64,000 bases of DNA, from positions 203,443,971 through 203,507,970 of the forward strand of contig CM036617.1 of the NCBI GenBank assembly GCA_020746105.1, written 5' to 3'. Position 1 is the stretch's first letter. Each line of letters begins with the position of its first letter. Below, one piece after another: positions 34,401 through 47,193 of this stretch. Below the pieces are notes generated by a model. The model did no database searches and was not told where the DNA came from. It saw nothing but the letters and a program-made list of their open reading frames with translations. This stretch comes from Trogon surrucura (lineage: Eukaryota; Chordata; Aves; Trogoniformes; Trogonidae). The translations under genes and the position numbers were made by a program.

Positions 34401-37400
34401 TCCTTCTTATTCAAGAAATGCAATAGCACTGCATATATTTATGTAGTGTAGGAAGAACAGAAATCCCAAAGCACATTCCAATTATGAATATGTGATTTAT
34501 ATTTTATGGGCAATAAGAGTTATTTCCCCAAGCACATTGTTTTCTTTTATCTGTGTGCTTCCTTTAGTCCTGTCAATAACTCAGCATGCAGCTGCTTTCT
34601 GCTCATAGATTTTGGGGAAGATAATAGAAATAAGTGTGCACGGTAGATAGAAATGTTCACGGATAACATAAAAATACCTGCTGTTCATCAAGATTTCTAC
34701 TTGCTAATTAACTGGAAAAATTTGGCATGGTAACTTTTCTGTCTTTTAACTGAAATAATGGGACATATTAGCCTGAAAAATAAAAATAATTCTTAGTTAA
34801 ATGTATAAGGAAATGTTGGATTTACATAAACATTCCAAGGTGCATGAAATGTTTACTTATTACTCATGGCTTGAAGGGGTATTTTAATATGTTTGAAATT
34901 TTAAATACTAAATTGTTCAACAAGTTGCAATACACATCATGATGTTATCTGAATTAAAATCATCTGGAGCAGGAAAAAAATCATACCTAAACTTATATAG
35001 GTAGAAAATGAGAGGCTGAACTGATCCGATACAATTCAATTTCCATGCATGTTGTACGGTGACTTGTAAGCAACGTCCCCTTCCTTCCTATGAAGAGAAG
35101 AATCACGTTATGGAGTGAGCAACATGGTAAAGTTTGAAACGAAGATGATAAGTTCATTTCTTCATCAGTAAGAAAAGTTCTCAACTGTAATAAAAAATAC
35201 TGTTGATATTTTTGTCAGGATAGAATAATAAACCAGTGTCATTCTCCTACTTTCCTGTGGGATTTTTGGACAATTTCATCTCTCTCCTTGTGGATTTAGA
35301 CCCCTTTCCCTGAGGACTACTGGAACAAGGAACTTATCACAAATGGGCAGGAGAGAAATCAACTTAAATATATGTCTGGCTGCATTCCATCCGTACCACT
35401 TCTCAAATGTCTGAAGTAGTAAATACCAGGCTGGGATGCATACAAAGTTATCTAATGACTGGGTTTTACAGCAGCTATATATACTGAAATCACATTCCAA
35501 TGAGTGTGTGTGGCTAGGGACTGCACAGATGGCTTCTTCAGGATTCAAATTTACCTCTCTCTTGCCTCTATTTTTTTTTAACATTGCACACTAGAAAATC
35601 TGGGACATATTGCTCAAAGAAGGTTCTCCCATACAAATTAGAATTTTTCACAAAGTAACAAGAGCCTCTCATTCCTAGCTTCTGTCAAATGTTCTCCTAT
35701 AGCAATCATTGAAAAGCTATACACTGAGTGATTTTCTTTTATTAAAATTTTTAAGCATCAGAGTAATAGGTTTCGGAGCAATATACTGACAGTGTCTCAA
35801 GAGCAAGCCCCCTGATATCTCACAACATGAAACATGTATGCTTATGGAAAAAAAAAAAAAAAAGAAGAATAGAAAACTGACCTGAGCAACTAGAAGCCTC
35901 TACCAACCAACTCAGTGCTCCATCACATAAGAAACTTTGAAGAGAGAACAACCTTTTACCATGATGATTACAAAGCAGGTGATCAGAAGCTGACCTTGAA
36001 AGGGACAGTATAATGATTTCTTGTTCTCTGAAGGCTTACCCAATAGAATACTGTTTGCTTATTGTGATTATAAATGAGCTATTACCAATATGTGAAGTAG
36101 GTTTTTTTCTACATTATGGGGTGGTAAATATGTCAATTTAATGTAATTCAATAAAATTTAATGGTACCATGTGTGTCTATTATTTTGAAAACCACAATAA
36201 ACTTTTAAGTATAGTAAAGCTTGGAGCAGAAATCAAAGGTAAATACTATCTGCGCTGATTGTCTGTTATGTGGAGAAAAAGTAGATTCAAGATCATGACA
36301 TTAAACACTGAGGAAGTTGACATTTTGAAGTATTGTATTTAAATATTGTTAAAATCCAAAGTTAAGTTTTAGTAGCACAAGGGAACTGATGAAGAAAATC
36401 TGTGTGGTCACCCATTCCTAAAAGCGAAGATTTTTTTGGGTCACCTAGAATTGGAAAGCACAGCAACGGACTTACTGAACTTAAAAAAGACTAAGTGCAC
36501 ATTGTAGTGATTATACTGAAGTGCTGCATCCTTTTACTTAAAAATACATTCCGATTTGTGAGAACACATGTAGAATTAGTCTCAAGGAGAAAAGACAACA
36601 CAGAAAGCACCGTGCCTCACCAATACTGCCTAAGGAGACTTTCCGCTGTGCCTTTTGCAACTGGACTTGCCTATCCCGCATCGGCCTTTTTAGCCATCAG
36701 CGTGCTTGTAGCAAGTGTGGGTAGAGCCCTTCCCATATCTTCGTTTGCAAAGCCTAGCCATGATGATGATGACATTCTGGTTTGATATATAACAATAATA
36801 TTTTTTTTCATGGAATTTGTTATTTGCCAGATAAGTTTGCTTTGGAGTCCTGACTGGATTTCTGTGTATGTGATATAGGGAATGAAACATTTCCATATGA
36901 GAAGTATTGATCTGAAGCTGCTGACTATCACTATAGTCAGACTGGTTTGTCTATATCTTTATTTCTACTCATATGTTAAAAATATAGTTTAATTTGTAAA
37001 TCCTGTGGTTTTGAAAACTATGTTTTATATGTTTTCTTCTATTTCTTTATTACTCTATAAAATCAATGGCTTTGCTTAAGGACAAAAATATTTTCTACAT
37101 TTTATCAAAAAACTTGCAAACGTATAACTCAAATAATTATTTTTACAGCAAAAAAATCAATGAGCAATTCAACTTCACATTTTGATACACATATGTTTCC
37201 TTAAATTATTTCTGAAAAAAAAACCTTTTAATATTTATATTTCATTGCTAATTATTTAGCTGATTTTGGAAAACTGTAACTTAAATCACAGAAAAATATT
37301 TGTGTGAATAGATAAGGGAAAGTTTTGTGTTTTCTACGAATATAGAAACTCCACACTTCACTGCAGACATATGGGAGCTTAGTTTGATATGAAGTTCTTA

Positions 37401-40325
37401 AGGATGAGATAGAATGAGGAATTCAGAAAACAAAAAAATAGACAAAAACAGTTTGGTAAATAAGATATGTTAAAACAAAAAATGTTTTTCATTTTTAACA
37501 TTGAAGATGGCAGGTAAATGTTCAAGACAAGAAATAAACTTTTTTTTTGTTTTTAAGGTTGCAAAATAAGAACAAATGCAGCAGAATTTGGCATCAAATT
37601 TAAGACTGGTTTCTTCACAAAGCAAAGCAATAAGAAAAAGAAAAAGTGCAACTTGTGTAACATATACAATATAAACTCAACAAAACAAAACACCGAAATC
37701 TTAGGCAAAGATTTTGAAGGATGAATCCTTAAAAGTGAAAAACTTCCAACTGGGGACAAAGAAAACTCCTACAGTTGTGATTCCACTTGCAAGCTAAATG
37801 TACTTTCATAAACTTTTTGTAAATAACAAAATATCTGTTTAGAATTTCTGTTCGAATATCAGACATGTTTGTTAACCACTCAGCCCAGAAGTACAAATTA
37901 TTTCAATTCAGTTAATATCTAAATTCTCAAATTACAGGTAGCAAGACCAAGAGGAAAGTAAAATTGATTCATCTGCCACTATAGACTGTATTTATTAAAC
38001 TACATCAAACTTCAGGGCCAAATTCTGTACATAGACACTTACAGGTAGTGTTTTATCCAATCATTCCTCCAGCAGTAAGGATTATTGACTCGGCTAGGAA
38101 AAAGCTAAAGACAGCCAAAGCAGTTCTGCTAAGTTTTTCTTTCCTTTCCTAAAGTTAGTTTTGAACGGAACAAGACAATCAGACACAGATTTTTTATGAC
38201 TGGTTTATAAACATCTGAAATTATAGACCTATTATAGAAGAAACAGCAATTCAGCTCATATTTCAGTATCATGAGCCAAGCTATTACAATAAAAATTTGA
38301 AAACTTGCACTATTATTGACACAGTTTGCAATAGCATTTTCATTATTTTGTAACTTATTATATTATTTTTGCATATTAATTATTATAAAAAGGGCTACAG
38401 TGTGTGTTCTAATAACAAAACCCTTTTACTGAATAAAATTGAAGTTTAATGAAAACAATTCCTTATGTGATCTCAGAAATACATCCATTTTAACCCTTTT
38501 GCAGACTTATAAAATAGACTTGCAATAAGAACATAACCCCACACAACACTGTAAAATTTTCCTAAGCTAAAAATATTTCAGTTTCTTCAAGATTATTTGG
38601 AAAAAAATGGAGTTTCTGATACGTGTAACAAGTGCATTTCAAATACAATTCCTAGAATACAACAGAAATGTGTTCATGTATTTTAAAGAATTTGGTATGT
38701 AACCTATATTTGGGCTACTTATAAATCTTTTTTCCTTAGAGCCCGATACTCTAGTCGTCTAGGCTGTGTCCGTCCATCTGATCTCATGAGATGCTGGCAA
38801 AGACCAGTGGAGGAGGTGGAGACAGAGGTACAGTGTCTTTTATTGTGGTAGGTAAGGTCATCTTATCAGAGTTTAGAGTGTATGTTTGAAATGCATGGCA
38901 TGTCAGTTTTTACCTGCTCAGAGGTTTTACAAGAAATGGGCTAAAAATGTATTTGGACCAAGGTTTGCATAACAGGGTAGATTTTGATACGACTGCCTAC
39001 TACTGGAAAAAAAAAAAAAAAAAAAGGATCTCCTTTTTATAGGTTTGTTAGTGAATTTGAACTAAATTGCATTGTATGTTGCAATTTATGGTTGTCTAAT
39101 GTTAATAAAACAGAAGCCTAATAGTCCATACCATCAAAGCACCTTTTATTCAGTTTAGTTTAATATTATAAAGCCAGAAATTGGGTAATTTTCTAATATG
39201 CAAACAAGTTAAATAGAGTACGTAAGTTATTTTCAGATCTTTTTTGTAATATTTTTAAATTTTCAGTTTGGAATAAAATCTCAGCTTTCACAAAAATTTT
39301 TAAAAAGCACCCAGTTCAGTCTCCGGGACATCTACTTGGCAGGATACTCCAGAGTAGTGAACGTGGGAAATTGTTCTTCTAAGTGTCAGTGTGACACTAG
39401 GGAATGCACAAGCTGCTTCTCAGCTATGATGTGGCCTTCCTTGTCCTCCCACACTATAGAAAGAAAGCAATTTGGTAAAAGACAAGAAAAGTCACTGTTT
39501 CCTCCACAGTCCTACGGCTTTCTAATGCTATCATTGGCTTCTCACACCCGATTTGTGCAGATGCAAGCACCATAGAATGTGCAAAACAGAGAACAACTAA
39601 CTGTAACAGTTATATTTAAAAATATTTTCAGCCCAGATAATGTCAGAATAATCTGATGAAATGTTGTTTTACATGCTAACTGCAAATATATTTTAAAGCT
39701 ATATTCACAGGGTACTTAGATAAAACAGTAATTTGCTTATTTCCCTCCTCTCCTACATAATATTTACTGTGTAAGAAACAATACCAAAGGTTCAGATCAC
39801 AATGTTCCATATTATATAGATATTAATATATTTACTTTTAAGTAAGCTTCTACTTCAGTACAGGTAGAAAGGTTCACTGCACCTAAAATAATTCCATTAT
39901 TGTGGTCATAAATCTGATTTCTCATATAAGACATTTTTCTTAAGCCCATTTTACCGATATTATCAAGAAGTACAATACAAACAGAAGCTAAAAATGTGAA
40001 TTCACACATCAGAAGTAGATTGCTTTTCCTTTTCAACTTCACTTGATTTGATGCTTCTTTTAAGAATTTGAGCCAATTTGGTTTACAGCCAAAAAATAAA
40101 CTATTTAGCTGTAAACTAAGACTTTGTTTAACATCATTTTATGTCCAACCAATCCGAACTCCATTAAAGGTGTTTTATAATGCTTCTCATTCGTGTTAAC
40201 ATAATCTGAAGTAAATTAAAGCATCGTCATTTTAAATACACACATAGGATATATAATAATCAGTATTTAATTTATGGGGAAAAAAAAAAAAAAGAGAATA
40301 GCAGCTGATATAAATACTCTAATAA
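31433..40325. other. 8.9-kb repeat-poor stretch, no gene recognised
   Basis: AT-rich DNA with poly-A runs (35849-35865, 39006-39026) and no CR1 or LTR I can detect. Two spots stand out and are discussed as findings: a CpG-enriched patch at 36600-36780 and a faintly 5S-rRNA-like stretch at 38740-38815. Open frames here show no motif. Confidence 0.55.
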
Positions 40326-41022
40326 CCTGAAGAGAAGGATTTGGGGGTGTTGATAGATGAGAAGCTCAACATGATCTGGCAGTGTGCTCAGGCAGTCCAG
40401 AAGGCCAACCGCATCCTGGGATGTATCAGGAGAAGAGTAGCCAGCAGGTCAAGAGAGGTGATTCTCCCCCTTTACTCTGCACTTGTGAGACCCCACCTCG
40501 AATACTGCGTCCAGTTCTGGTGTCCCCACCATAAGAGGGACATAGAACTGTTGGAGCGTGTTCAGAGGAGGGCCACAAAGATGATCCAGGGGCTGGAGCA
40601 TCTTTACTTACGAGGACAGGCTGCGGGAGCTGGGATTGTTCGGTCTTGAAAAGAGAAGACTTTGGGGGGACCTAATAGCTGCCTTCCAATACCTGAAGGG
40701 AACGTACAGGAAGGCTGGGGAGGGACTTTTTACAAGAGTGTAGACTGATAGGACAAGTGGAAGAGCATTTAAGTTGAAGGAGAATAGATTTAGATTAGAT
40801 CTTAGGAAGAAATTCTTCAGTACAAGGGTGGCAAGACTTTGGAATAAATTGCCCAGAGATGTTGTGGCTGCCCGCTCCCTGGAGGTGTTCAAGGCCAGAT
40901 TGGACAGAGCCTTGAGTAGCCTGATCTAGTTGAGAGGCGTCCCTGCCCATGACAGGGAGGTTGGATTAGATGATCTCTAAGGTGCCTTCCAGCCTAGGCC
41001 AGTCTATGATTCTATGATCTAT
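40326..41022 (+). mobile_element. CR1 LINE, about 0.7 kb
   Basis: Starts in the post-RT part of ORF2 ([20 protein letters not shown], frame 40341-40649). It contains the conserved [10 protein letters not shown]-like and [17 protein letters not shown] blocks. After a frameshift near 40620 it reads through the C-terminal region. The 3' UTR has GATGATCTCTAAGGTGCCTT and the terminus has two ATTCTATG units (to 41022). Reading-frame preservation over the first 90 codons marks a middle-aged copy. Confidence 0.93.
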
Positions 41023-44000
41023 TTTCTGTGTCGTGGTTTAAGTTTCTGCATTGTTTAATACATTTTGATTAAGTTGACAAATAGAGCATTGAAGCATATC
41101 TCTTATATCTAATGTAAATACTTCTTATTTTTACAGGCGCATTGAATAAAAAGAATTAAATCCTTGATGATTTACAGACTGAGATTTTGTCCTATACTTT
41201 GAATTGTCAAGTTTCTTCATGCATAGTAATTTATCATGTGTTTGATTGCCAAGATAAGAACACTAATTTAGTTCCATCATTTATTATATCATCCCCAAGG
41301 AGAATAAGAGAATTTGTAGGATCAAGTAAATAAGCGAATATTTTCTCATCTGAGGCCTACTTGGTCAAAATACAAGTAGTTAACTGAATGCAGAGATACG
41401 AGAAATTGAAGCTGAATGTCCTATATGTTCAGGGAAGGACAGAGTTACAATGAGATACCAGATCTTGTTCACAAGATGCGCAAACATTTCGATGCCATTG
41501 AAATGATTGTCCTGTTAAAACAATAGTTTAGTTTTAAAGGTTGCATTTCTTTTTTATTCTTATTCATGGTGGGGTATGTAATGCAGTTTCTAACTGGAAG
41601 TCCTGACTGCCATCAGTAAAGAGGGAGTGACAGCATAACAGAACAATGCAGAAATGGCTGCTTTCTGATGCTGAACTCTATTATACAGAGCTTGTGAGCA
41701 AGACCAGTGGACCAGAGGTTCCATGCCCCAGAAACTCACCTTGTAGAAAATGGGCAAATTAGAGAATATGGTGAGAGGAGAAGCAGGGCTGTAGTATTGC
41801 ACTATGACAATCCACCTGCCTGGGGCAGAGAGGGCTGCTCGTGTTCTGATACCCTCTTTGTGTTAAGATGTTAATTAGAGATCTTAGCAGTTACTGAGGG
41901 GAGAGAGGACAGGGTTCTAGAAAAAGGCATCAGCCATACTCTTCCTGGTTTATGGAGTCTGGTTCTTCATACGTCTTTTATGGGAGAGAACTGAATACAT
42001 TCATCCTGAATACTCAGATATATTCTGTGTGTTCATGAGCTAAGTCAAGGTGCAGCAACTCTGTGTTGCTCTCTATTGAAAATAATGTTTTCAGGTATTT
42101 CTTCCATTGTTTTATTACATAAATTTCTTACTTATATTGCTTTATAAGCTACGGAGTGTTCCAGAGCCCAGTACAGGAAATTAGGAGAAAATAAGGAGTA
42201 AAAATCAATTTTTACTGCTACCATTCCTATTCTACAGTTGAAGAGGAAAACGTCTACATGTTCTAGGCAATATAATGATCGCAATATCTGTCTGTCATAT
42301 AAGGAGGGCATTTTGGTTTTCATATAGAAAACATAATTAAACTCAAGCAATATTTTTTGAAAGCTTTTAAGAAGTTTTGATGCCTGCATGAAATTTGTGC
42401 TCGTGTTCACCTGCATATATATCCTGGAGTCCAAAATTTAGGCACTGTCAAGATCTCCAAAATCATGACTTGCATACCACCAAACCCTGGGAGTAACTGA
42501 ATGTTTTCAGAGAAGATATACTGATATGGGATCCTGCTGAATCTCACATTCTCTCATTCCTACTGCAGTTGCATTTGTAAAGTCTCCTGGAGCACGCTCT
42601 CTCATAAAGGACACACGAAGGAAATCGATGTTTGCGTGATGCGAAAGCCAAAGCATGATGATTGCTTTTTAAGATTTTTGTCAATGACATCAGTTTAAGA
42701 GACATTTATCCCTACTCTGTATTTTTTTCAGTGTATTTTAGAGAAAATTGATAGGTTGTGTTAGAAACAGGGATTCAAGAATCCAAGTCTAATCTTCCTA
42801 GTTAGTGCCCCCTTTATCTACAGTCAGGTCTATCTTTGCTTGCTTTCTTTCTCTGTTCTCAGAAATATTGTATGTATTCCTTTAGTGACATGCTTTAATG
42901 TGTAGGTTGATTTCTTCATTTTTGCAGTGAGTTTATTTCTATAAAAATTAGTTAAGGAGATAGATAATATATATGAAGTAGGTTTATGAGAGAAATAAAC
43001 AGGAAACTGCAATCCTCAACCATTATATAAGTGCCCATATGAATACAGGAGTTCACATTTAGTTTCCAAAGGTAGTGAAAATACAGACATCTATAAATCT
43101 CCAAGCACCTGAGAGGAGGACTTGTGGATGGACTGGGTTGCTTGACTTCTGTAAAAGTGCTGCTTTGTGTACATAAGAACATTTGTAAATCTAAGCATAA
43201 ATTAAATTTGAAAATAGAATCTCTATAACACCAGAAGAATGTTGCTGTAAGCAAGTCACACAAGACTTTGGCAAAGTCAGGCTAAGAATGACAGCTCTGC
43301 AGTCCTTTAAGAAGTTGATGCACTGTTTTGAGTCAACATGTTATTGGCACAGGATGCTACTCTGCCAGCAAACACTGTCAAGCTTGCCAAGTCAAACACT
43401 ATCACCAGTGCTGTATACACAGAAGCAGAAGCCAGATGTTAGACCGCCTGCAATATCTGTAAGATTTCTTTTGACTAATGTGGTGAAAAAGGAAGTGGCA
43501 GCTAATTACCTTTAGTGCTTTTAAGAACCTTGCTATGCTTACCACATACTGTGAACTGCAGTCACACTTGAAATTGGTGGCTTAAAAAAACACAGCCTTT
43601 CAACAGTATTGTTTGTTAGCACAGTACATCGTGCAATAAAACAGCTGTGTGGTTTAGTAACACTCAACAACAGGTGAAACAAACAAACAAAAAGGTAAAA
43701 ATAGGCGTCAAAAGCAAAAGGCAAGCTTCTGACATTGCAATGATCATCCCCTACAATCTCTCGCCACCAGTAGTATTTAGTAAGCATCTTTTTCTCCCAG
43801 TATGTAATCTGGTAATAAAGCTGTCTCTGTCTTAGGCTGTTCTCCAGTCTTTTGCGCTTATTCAAAACCATCTTGCTTTGAAGATTGACTGTGTGGTGGA
43901 GGATTATCAGCAACTGTTTTTTTTTTTTGGGCTCAAGAAGTATTACATGACCCTAGAGATCTCTAACTCACGTGCAAAAAGACAGACTCTATAGATAGCA

Positions 44001-44861
44001 AAGGTAATATCTCTAGATTTCCAGTCCCCTCAGAGGACAAAAGAAAAATCTCTTATGCCGTGCTCTGATGTTCAGGGCCACTTCATGTGAGGATTATAAA
44101 ATCAAAAAGTAGCATCAACAAAATAAGAACACCCACAGAAAAGACCCACCAAACCCAAACAAATCAAACTGACAACCACTGATAGCTCTATTCTCTTCAT
44201 TCTGACAGCTTGAAAGACAAAAGGAGAGATAGTATGTATGTCTTTCTTACTTTTTGATCTTGTCGACAATACAGTCATAGACTGGAATTAAAATGACAGC
44301 ACAAATTTTTTTTTTTTCTGGAAGACTTAATGAACCGTAATTTCACCCAGTTGCAGCAGTTTTGCTGTTACATTGTGTTAAAGATGAATATTTTGTAATC
44401 CACCATCATTACATCATGTTTAGGGTATTTTGGTACAGTGCTGACAGCATAGGATGTGATACACATACATGGGAAAACTATTTACAGTTTCTACCCAAGG
44501 GATCTCATCTAGGTGAGCCCACAACATAAATACATTTCAAGTATTTTTATTGGTTAAGAAAAGACATCATCTTGAAACTGAACAAAACTTCAGGTGAGAC
44601 CACTAGTGAATTATTCAAAAAGAAATTTGTGTTAAAAGAAGTTAAAGAAAAAAAATAAAGCATGAAAAGACCATGTCAGAAATTTTGCAAGGGCTGTAGG
44701 TAGAAGGAAGGATCACATGTTGATGTGTCCAGAAAAGCATGTACCACTGATCTCTGGATATTTGTGCTTCATTTTTTCCCCTCTCCTTTAAGAAAACTTT
44801 CTCTTTTACTCTGATTATGAGGACAGCATTGAAAAATATCTCAATCTTTCTGTTTTGTCAG
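41023..44861. other. Repeat-poor DNA, no gene recognised
   Basis: AT-rich. Short frames such as 43288-43515 (+) and 43539-43913 (-) carry no motif. Confidence 0.55.
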
Positions 44862-44977
44862 AATTTCACATTCACATTCAGGACAGCCACAGCAGATCCT
44901 CCAGCACTGGTTACTCATTTGAAAGGATCAAGGAGCAATTTGGAGAAGAAAGCTTGGAATGGACAATGAAGTCACAC
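44862..44977 (+). CDS. Candidate internal coding exon, unrecognised
   Basis: The acceptor is strong: a pyrimidine-rich tract CAATCTTTCTGTTTTGTCAG ends at 44861. The donor is CAC|GTTAGT at 44977/44978. The 116-nt exon is open in one frame (two bases completing a codon, then 38 codons). The peptide is hydrophilic, first serine-rich (HSRSSSTGYSFE), then mixed acidic/basic with a likely amphipathic helix (RIKEQFGEESLEWTMKSH). It would end in phase 0, which matches the phase-0 start of the candidate exon at 63168. The protein family is not recognised. The frame stays open past the donor to 45089, so it could also be a fragment of something else, such as a pseudogene. Confidence 0.3.
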
Positions 44978-46539
44978 GTTAGTACCCTGCAAACATTACA
45001 GAGTCCAGGTGGAATATTGTCTCTCTCCTCAACTTCATGCAGGACGTGCCCATTAAATCAGACTGAAAGGGGCTCTCTGGACAAAGCCTGATCCAATCCA
45101 CACTGGAGGCAACCAAAGGACTCCCAGAAGTTGAATGAGACCATTAGTAGAAGGAAGTCAAGCTTTAAAAATAAGGGGAATGAATCACAGAATCAAAACA
45201 ATAATGTGGAAGATGTGGTGAGTCTGCAATGCCTCCCTCATAGCATTGGGGTACTTTGACACTGACTGGACACAAACCCTGGTCCGATAGTACATTGCCA
45301 GTGAAATGAAGTGTTTCTCTCCACTAGTTGCTGTAACAGATGCCTCACCTGGGCTGAACTTCAGCTGGCTGGGTAGCATCCAGGCCTCAACTTCTACCAG
45401 ACTGAAAAGAGCCTGAAGAAACAAAACACTATCTGGGTCAAACAAAAGATGTACAACCTCAGAATTTACTCAAACCCAGATCTAGAGCTATCAACAAAAA
45501 GAGATTGGAACAAAGTTAAGTTACAGGACTGAACACTGACTAGAAATATCCTACAGTGTTGACTTGAGAGAAAAGAACAATACCAATTTCTGAGAGGCAT
45601 TTTGTCAGGTCTCACAGTCCTGTCAACAGTACTTCACAGATAAATGTTATCAAAGGCCAAGTTGTATCACCAAGGTACACAAGTTTCAAAATAGTAACCC
45701 TGGCAAAAGATCAATGGTTATCTAGATGGTTTCCTTCGCTTTTACCAGGATTTCTGCTTAAACATGTGAGGGTCATCCAAGAAACTTGAAGTTTTCCCGT
45801 ATTATATTTTCATTATCTTTTTATTGATATTTCCCAGAAGAGACAGACAGAACACCAGATACTAACTGAAAAGGATGAGACCTATACGAGATTTCAATCA
45901 CTGCAGAAAAACTTTTAAGAAGATGCATAAATAGATTACAGGCTTTAATAAAAGACATGGCAGAAGTATTTCCAAAGGACACGTAGAGAAGTGAGAGATG
46001 GCGATTAGGGTGTGCTTCACTATATACTGGGCATTGTGACTATCAGCTGCTGAGGACCTTGCACGGAGATTCAGGACCAGTGAGTTTTACTGCTGTGATA
46101 AACAATTCTTGTGGTGGTTTTCTTGTTGTTGTTGGTTTATTTATTTTTTTTTAGTGTTTTGTTTTGGTTTTTTGGTTTTTTTGTGGTTTTTTTTTTTTTG
46201 TAGAATCCCATTCAGCAAAACATTTAAGCGGGTGCCAGTTTTACAAACATGGATCTTCACAGTTTGGTAATCCCCTTGCAGTTTAATACAAGATACAGAT
46301 TGATATCCTATGATGAATTAAGGCAATAGCATTCCCGTACATATCTGTAACACAGGATTCTTTATAGTATGAAACCACCCTGAAAGTTCAGGTAATGGCA
46401 GTTCAGATAATGCCAGTTCCTACTGTGTGCTAGGACAGTGTAGTAATTTTTTTACAGTTCTAGTCATTTCAATGTTCAACTTTAAAAACTTGTGTTTACC
46501 AGATGTGAAAATACTGAACTGTGAAACTGTCACCCTACC
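44978..46539. other. Unannotated DNA with a T/G-rich run
   Basis: No gene recognised. From about 46109 to 46202 the + strand is almost only T and G (TTGTTGTTGG and GTTTTGTTTTGG motifs). This could come from an A/C-rich simple repeat on the other strand. Confidence 0.55.
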
Positions 46540-46909
46540 TCCTGACACCCTGGCCCTTGACCAGTGTCAGCAGCACAGAGGGATTCCAATGCCCCAGCTC
46601 CTGCCCGACATCGACAGCATAGGCAGGATGCCATGCACACGACCTAGGCAGGGCATGCTTCTCTCCAGTCACACCACTGCTGGTGGGGCCAAGGGATGGT
46701 GGGATTCTTACACACGTTCAGAAGGCATTTGTACGATCAACTGTTGCTCTCAAATGACTTGGACATCATGTGTCTGCGTCAGTACACCAGAACCATGGCA
46801 TCACTTATGGTCCTGTGCTTGTTACCAGTGTTGGAGTGAGTCATCACATGGATGCATTGTTGCTCATCTTTCCTACTGCCTCAGTAAAGCTTTGTTTTAC
46901 AATATGTCA
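46540..46909 (+). mobile_element. Possible LTR fragment, plus strand
   Basis: A block richer in G+C than its flanks. Its right end reads CAGTAAAGCTTTGTTTTACA and finishes in CA at 46908-46909. AGTAAAGCTT is one base away from the classical retroviral AATAAAGCTT poly-A context. A 185-codon frame (46427-46984) runs through it but has no motif and is cysteine/serine-rich in a way that suggests chance. The left end and any target duplication were not found. Confidence 0.25.
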
Positions 46910-46980
46910 TTAGAATCCATTTACTGTTCAGACCACAGAGACACTTCTCCCTTGACTAAAAATATGGTTCTGCCATCAGT

Positions 46981-47193
46981 TTGACAGGGTAGATTTAAAC
47001 TAGATATTAGAAGAAATTTCTTCACTGAAAGGTTTGCCAAACATTGGAACATCCTGCCCAGGGAAGGGCTTGAGTCACTATCCCTGGAAGTATTTAGAAG
47101 ATATGTGGATGTGGTGCTTAGGTTCATGGTTAAATGGTGGACTTGGCATTGCTACTGTTCAACCTAAGCAGTTCTGTGATTTTACAATTCTTA
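46981..47193 (+). mobile_element. CR1 LINE 3' end, short old copy
   Basis: Opens with GGTAGATTTAAACTAGATAT (ORF2 end region) and the FF..RFAKHWNILPREG-type coding remnant. It continues through ATGGTTAAATGGTGGACTTG (a CR1 subfamily 3' UTR variant also seen at 22302-22320) to GTTCTGTGATTTTACAATTC. The microrepeat is decayed. Confidence 0.85.

Noticed and set aside
36671-36931. Ribosomal-protein processed pseudogene on the minus strand
   Set aside because: A short basic stretch recalled small ribosomal proteins, but I could not align more than a few residues to any of them.
46427-46984. 185-codon + strand frame as a cysteine-rich protein
   Set aside because: Starts at a GTG, no signal peptide or regular cysteine spacing, and overlaps a possible LTR fragment and the CR1 start.
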